Assembly: GCA_934140355.1 (NCBI GenBank) | Contig: CAKPBH010000053.1 | Coordinates: 1-8,316 of the forward strand | Direction of reading: 5' to 3' | DNA length: 8,316 nt | Origin: an uncultured Bacilli bacterium | GTDB lineage: Bacteria; Bacillota_I; Bacilli_A; RF39; UBA660 | Shown: positions 5,366 through 8,316 of the stretch, in pieces | How the letters are laid out: every line of letters starts with the position of its first letter | How positions within the stretch are numbered: position 1 is the first letter of the stretch | Program-made: the position numbers and the translations under genes | Notes under the pieces: generated by a model | Told to the model about the DNA's origin: nothing | What the model saw: only the letters and a program-made list of their open reading frames with translations | Database searches by the model: none

Positions 5366-7132
5366 TCATGAATCAATTTTTTTTAAAATCGCTCCACTTT
5401 TATTTTGGTAAAGAATTTCATACTTATTCATCACTCTATTAGGAAGCATTTTATCATAAAAATAGATAAGACAGGGATGTTCAATATTACCAAAATATTC
5501 TAAATCAATATTTTCTTGATTTAATCCATCTTGATTCTTTTTATCATAGTAAGATAGAGGAATGGTATCGGTAATTGCATAAAACCAATAATTTCTAAGT
5601 TTTTTTCCTGAATTTACAAATTCATGATTAAGGGTACAAATATTTTGATAATCCTTACTCTTTTCAATTAAAAGTAGTTCATCTTCATTAATTAGGGTTC
5701 TATTTTGATTAAAGCTATAAGCATTCCAGTTATAAACATTTAATTTAGATAATATTTTCGTCAATGGATTATCATCCATTCCTCTAATGATAATCATACT
5801 TTCTAAGAGAAGAAAGGTTAAAATAACAATATAATTCTTTCTTTTTTCAAGCTTTATTCCTAAATATAAAATAACAAAAATAGAATATAAGTAAAATAAT
5901 TTGTGGAAGTAATATTCTCCTGATAATCTAAAGATAAACAAGACAAAAAAGATAGCAATATAGAAAGTAATAAAATAAAAGTTTAAATAAAAATAAGTAC
6001 TTTCCTTTATATCCTTCTTAAAATGAAAAATTAGATAACTAAAAAAGAAAATAAAGAAATAAGATGGTGTCATATTATCATAGATATAGCCATTTAAACT
6101 AACTGCTGAAATTACGCCTCCTTTAACTTCGAAAAAAGTGGGGAAAACAAAATAGAAGAATCCAAAACAAAATGGCAAAATCAGAGTTAGTATTCCATAG
6201 AGTAGCATGGTCTTCTTCTCGATTTTTTTCTCTTTACATAAAACAATATAGTAAACTCCTAATGCCAAATAAATACAAGGAACAAATAGGTAATAAGAAA
6301 AAAAGAGGGAAAAACATAGAATAAACAAAATTAGTATTTTAAAGATTTTATTTTCTTCCCATGCGCCTTGAAAAGAGATAACCGTTAAAAATAATAAATT
6401 AACGACCATCATTCCTAAAGTTAAATAACTAAATCCGAAAATATAACTATTAAAGAGAAAAGAAAAGCTATAAAGAAATGTCAAACAAGCATAATAAAGA
6501 TAATCTTTTTTCTTTGGGAATACTTGAAATAAAGTACTTAAGAATAGAAGACCTGCAATTGCAAAACTAATGGTATCATGAAGCAAAAATACCAAATAAG
6601 GTTTAACAAAAGAAAGAAGACGAATTAAGAAGCCTCCATTGACATAAGAAATTGACATTCCGCGTGGAAAAGCACCATACACCAAATCTTTACTGTTTTT
6701 TGCCGTTAAGGTAGATAATGTTTTGGAAAAATGAAGTGCTTGCCGATAATGAATAGAGGCATCTACGGATTCATAATGAATTAATTTTCCACCATGAAAT
6801 CTTAAATAACCAATTAGCATAAAGAGTAAGAAAAAGAAAAGGAAAAAAAGAAATTCCCGACGAGAAAAAGAATATTTCTGAACTTTCTTTTGTCTTAAAG
6901 TAATCATAAGAAGAATCAAGCCAACGCCAATATTTATCATGCCGTAGCGCCAGAAACTACCAGTTTGTCCAAGTAAATACAAAAAATGGACAACAACAAT
7001 GTTGTAGCAGTAAATTAGACAGACAGAATAAATGCATTCTCTTACAATACTTAAATTTTCCTTCTTCTTAGGAAATAGAAGAAACATTAGAAAAAGAAAC
7101 AAAAGAGATACTATATAAAATACTCTCATCAT
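5366..7132 (-). CDS. Polytopic membrane protein, putative GT-C type glycosyltransferase
   Basis: A 588-residue, very hydrophobic protein with roughly 10-13 membrane spans between residues 1 and 450 and a soluble C-terminal part of about 135 residues (453-588). The span ending near 110 is followed by a hydrophilic loop with ESVDASIHYRQA (121-132): acidic residues just before a His-Tyr pair, in the first large external loop. This layout is typical of GT-C glycosyltransferases, which use polyprenyl-phosphate sugars on the outer face; no specific family is recognised. The gene starts 18 bases after galE in the same direction, inside a glycan cluster, which fits a sugar-transfer role. The start has two ATG codons in a row (7132 and 7129) but no clear SD, so translation may depend on ribosomes finishing galE. 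A flippase or polymerase is an alternative, though the loop motif and long tail argue for GT-C. Confidence 0.72.
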   Translation of the reverse strand: MMRVFYIVSLLFLFLMFLLFPKKKENLSIVRECIYSVCLIYCYNIVVVHFLYLLGQTGSFWRYGMINIGVGLILLMITLRQKKVQKYSFSRREFLFFLFFFLLFMLIGYLRFHGGKLIHYESVDASIHYRQALHFSKTLSTLTAKNSKDLVYGAFPRGMSISYVNGGFLIRLLSFVKPYLVFLLHDTISFAIAGLLFLSTLFQVFPKKKDYLYYACLTFLYSFSFLFNSYIFGFSYLTLGMMVVNLLFLTVISFQGAWEENKIFKILILFILCFSLFFSYYLFVPCIYLALGVYYIVLCKEKKIEKKTMLLYGILTLILPFCFGFFYFVFPTFFEVKGGVISAVSLNGYIYDNMTPSYFFIFFFSYLIFHFKKDIKESTYFYLNFYFITFYIAIFFVLFIFRLSGEYYFHKLFYLYSIFVILYLGIKLEKRKNYIVILTFLLLESMIIIRGMDDNPLTKILSKLNVYNWNAYSFNQNRTLINEDELLLIEKSKDYQNICTLNHEFVNSGKKLRNYWFYAITDTIPLSYYDKKNQDGLNQENIDLEYFGNIEHPCLIYFYDKMLPNRVMNKYEILYQNKSGAILKKIDS

Positions 7133-7150
7133 AAAAATACCATTTTCATT

Positions 7151-8158
7151 TTATTCTTCGTGATTTTTCAAATAAAAGCGCCAACTATCTCTAACCATTT
7201 CTTCAATACCATATTTTGCCTCAAATCCAAGTTCATCTAAGGCTTTAGAAACATCCGCGTAGCACTTAGCAATATCTCCTGATCTTCTTTCTTTTATCTC
7301 ATAAGGAATCGCTACATGATTTATCTCTTCAAAACTTTTAACGATCTCAAGAACACTATAACCCCTACCTGTTCCTAAATTGTAAATCAATATGCCTGTA
7401 TCTTTCATTACTTTAGAAAGCGCCTTAACGTGTCCGATGGCAAGATCTACAACATGAATATAGTCTCTAACTCCCGTTCCATCCGGTGTATCATAATCAG
7501 ACCCAAAGACATTTAAACAAGGTAATTCTCCACTAGCAACCTTAACAATATAAGGCATAAGATTATTTGGAATTCCATTAGGATTATCTCCGATTAAACC
7601 ACTCGTATGAGCGCCGATTGGATTAAAGTAACGAAGCATAACAATAGACATTTCTGGATCGGCCACTCCTACATCTTTTAAAATTCGCTCAATCATTAGC
7701 TTACTTGTTCCATAAGGATTGGTTGTTCCTCCCGTAGGAGAATCTTCCTTAAATGGTACCTCATTATTCTCACCATAAACCGTTGCACTACTACTAAAAA
7801 TTATTCTTTTTACCTTAAATTCTCTCATCACCTGAAGAAGTATTAAAGTACTATCTAAATTATTTTGATAGTATTCCAAAGGCTTTTTTACAGATTCTCC
7901 TACAGCCTTTAAGCCTGCAAAATGAATCACGGCATCAATTTTATGAGATTTAAAAATACTTCTTAAGAGTTCCTTATCTCTTACATCACCTTCATAAAAA
8001 ATAGGTTTTTTCTTTGTAATTTCTTCAATTTTAGCAACCACTTCTTTTTTAGAATTCACCAAATTATCAATAATAACACTCTCTACCCCATGATTTAATA
8101 ATTCTACTACTGTATGGCTTCCAATATAGCCACATCCACCTGTTACTAATACTTTCAT
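7151..8158 (-). CDS. galE: UDP-glucose 4-epimerase GalE
   Basis: A 335-residue extended SDR that interconverts UDP-Glc and UDP-Gal through a keto intermediate held on bound NAD, in the cytoplasm. TGGCGYIGSH (6-15) is the NAD-binding loop, D31 follows the second strand, DV at 58-59 and HFAG at 79-82 line the cofactor site, and Ser124, Tyr149 and Lys153 form the catalytic triad, at the same numbering as in E. coli GalE. The residue equivalent to E. coli Tyr299 is Cys299; a small residue here is known to admit N-acetylated sugars, so the enzyme may also make UDP-GalNAc. The start at 8158 is set by AGGAGG eight bases upstream and by the MKVLVTGG family start; a longer frame from 8197 would begin before the SD. 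The SD overlaps the stop codon of the preceding gene. It supplies precursors to the glycan genes downstream. Confidence 0.95.
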   Translation of the reverse strand: MKVLVTGGCGYIGSHTVVELLNHGVESVIIDNLVNSKKEVVAKIEEITKKKPIFYEGDVRDKELLRSIFKSHKIDAVIHFAGLKAVGESVKKPLEYYQNNLDSTLILLQVMREFKVKRIIFSSSATVYGENNEVPFKEDSPTGGTTNPYGTSKLMIERILKDVGVADPEMSIVMLRYFNPIGAHTSGLIGDNPNGIPNNLMPYIVKVASGELPCLNVFGSDYDTPDGTGVRDYIHVVDLAIGHVKALSKVMKDTGILIYNLGTGRGYSVLEIVKSFEEINHVAIPYEIKERRSGDIAKCYADVSKALDELGFEAKYGIEEMVRDSWRFYLKNHEE

Positions 8159-8169
8159 TAAATTCCCTC

Positions 8170-8316
8170 CTATAAAATCTTTCCCTCTTGATAACATGCA
8201 TAAATATAACTAGGATTTTCATAATACATACTACTATTATAATTATCAATCTCTAAAATAATCCAAGAAGAAAGTACCTTTATTAAATTATCCACATAAT
8301 ATTCTGGACGATTATC
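8170..8316 (-). CDS. 3' end of an unidentified gene, cut by the window edge
   Basis: The minus-strand frame is open from the right edge to a TAG at 8170-8172, giving the last 48 residues of a protein. The piece begins DNRPEYYVDN and ends ACYQEGKIL, and is rich in Tyr, Asn and Ile with no motif that I recognise. It has no start codon context because its beginning lies outside the window. The stop codon forms part of the galE SD (TAGGAGG), and only 11 bases separate it from the galE ATG, the same spacing as between the two glycosyltransferase genes. That tight packing is the main evidence that the frame is real and in one operon with galE. It is too short to assign a function. Confidence 0.6.
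   Translation of the reverse strand, partial: DNRPEYYVDNLIKVLSSWIILEIDNYNSSMYYENPSYIYACYQEGKIL

Noticed and set aside
8159..8197. Upstream ATG for galE, 13 residues longer
   Set aside because: The AGGAGG site lies between it and the ATG at 8158, which matches the family N-terminus.
8067..8249. Minus-strand open frame of 60 codons across the start of galE
   Set aside because: It overlaps both galE and the edge-cut gene in a third frame. The other two frames have the SD and family motifs; this one has neither.
1..8316. CRISPR array, tRNA, rRNA, insertion sequence or phage genes
   Set aside because: No regular repeats, no cloverleaf or rRNA segments, and no transposase or phage-like proteins were seen on either strand.

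Overview
This 8,316-base window is AT-rich and looks like the chromosome of a low-GC Gram-positive bacterium (Bacillota), probably a Bacilli or Erysipelotrichia-type lineage. TGG encodes Trp and TGA is used as a stop, so the code is standard and not mycoplasmal. Shine-Dalgarno (SD) sites are AGGAGG-like. A lipobox lipoprotein and a small Gly/Tyr-rich YjcZ-like protein also fit a Gram-positive, possibly spore-forming, ancestry. I cannot name the species.

Layout, left to right. Positions 1-425 contain no protein gene. They hold a hairpin terminator at the left edge and a compact transcription unit: a near-consensus promoter (271-299), about 100 nt of strongly structured RNA, and a textbook intrinsic terminator (373-409). 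This looks like a small RNA gene. Next come a small lipoprotein gene on the minus strand (426-923) and a roughly 300-bp divergent intergenic region with a perfect 20-bp palindrome (1111-1130). A 54-codon plus-strand gene (1233-1397) follows, encoding a YjcZ-like Gly/Tyr-rich single-span peptide; it is easily missed because of its size.

From 1396 to the right edge everything is on the minus strand and mostly concerns surface polysaccharide. In transcription order (right to left) the genes are: the 3' end of an unidentified gene cut by the window edge; galE (UDP-glucose/UDP-GlcNAc 4-epimerase); a 588-aa polytopic membrane protein that resembles a GT-C glycosyltransferase; a short-chain dehydrogenase/reductase with its own promoter and its own terminator; and, from a new extended -10 promoter directly after that terminator, a DUF1972/GT4 rhamnosyltransferase-like enzyme followed by a tandem-GT2 glycosyltransferase. 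A terminator at 1396-1435 is shared with the convergent small gene.

How the parts may work together (inference): GalE supplies UDP-Gal and possibly UDP-GalNAc. The DUF1972 enzyme and the tandem GT2 enzyme would build a lipid-linked, possibly rhamnose-containing, glycan on the cytoplasmic face. The GT-C-like protein would add a sugar on the outer face. The SDR is not an obvious member of that pathway and is punctuated as a separate unit.
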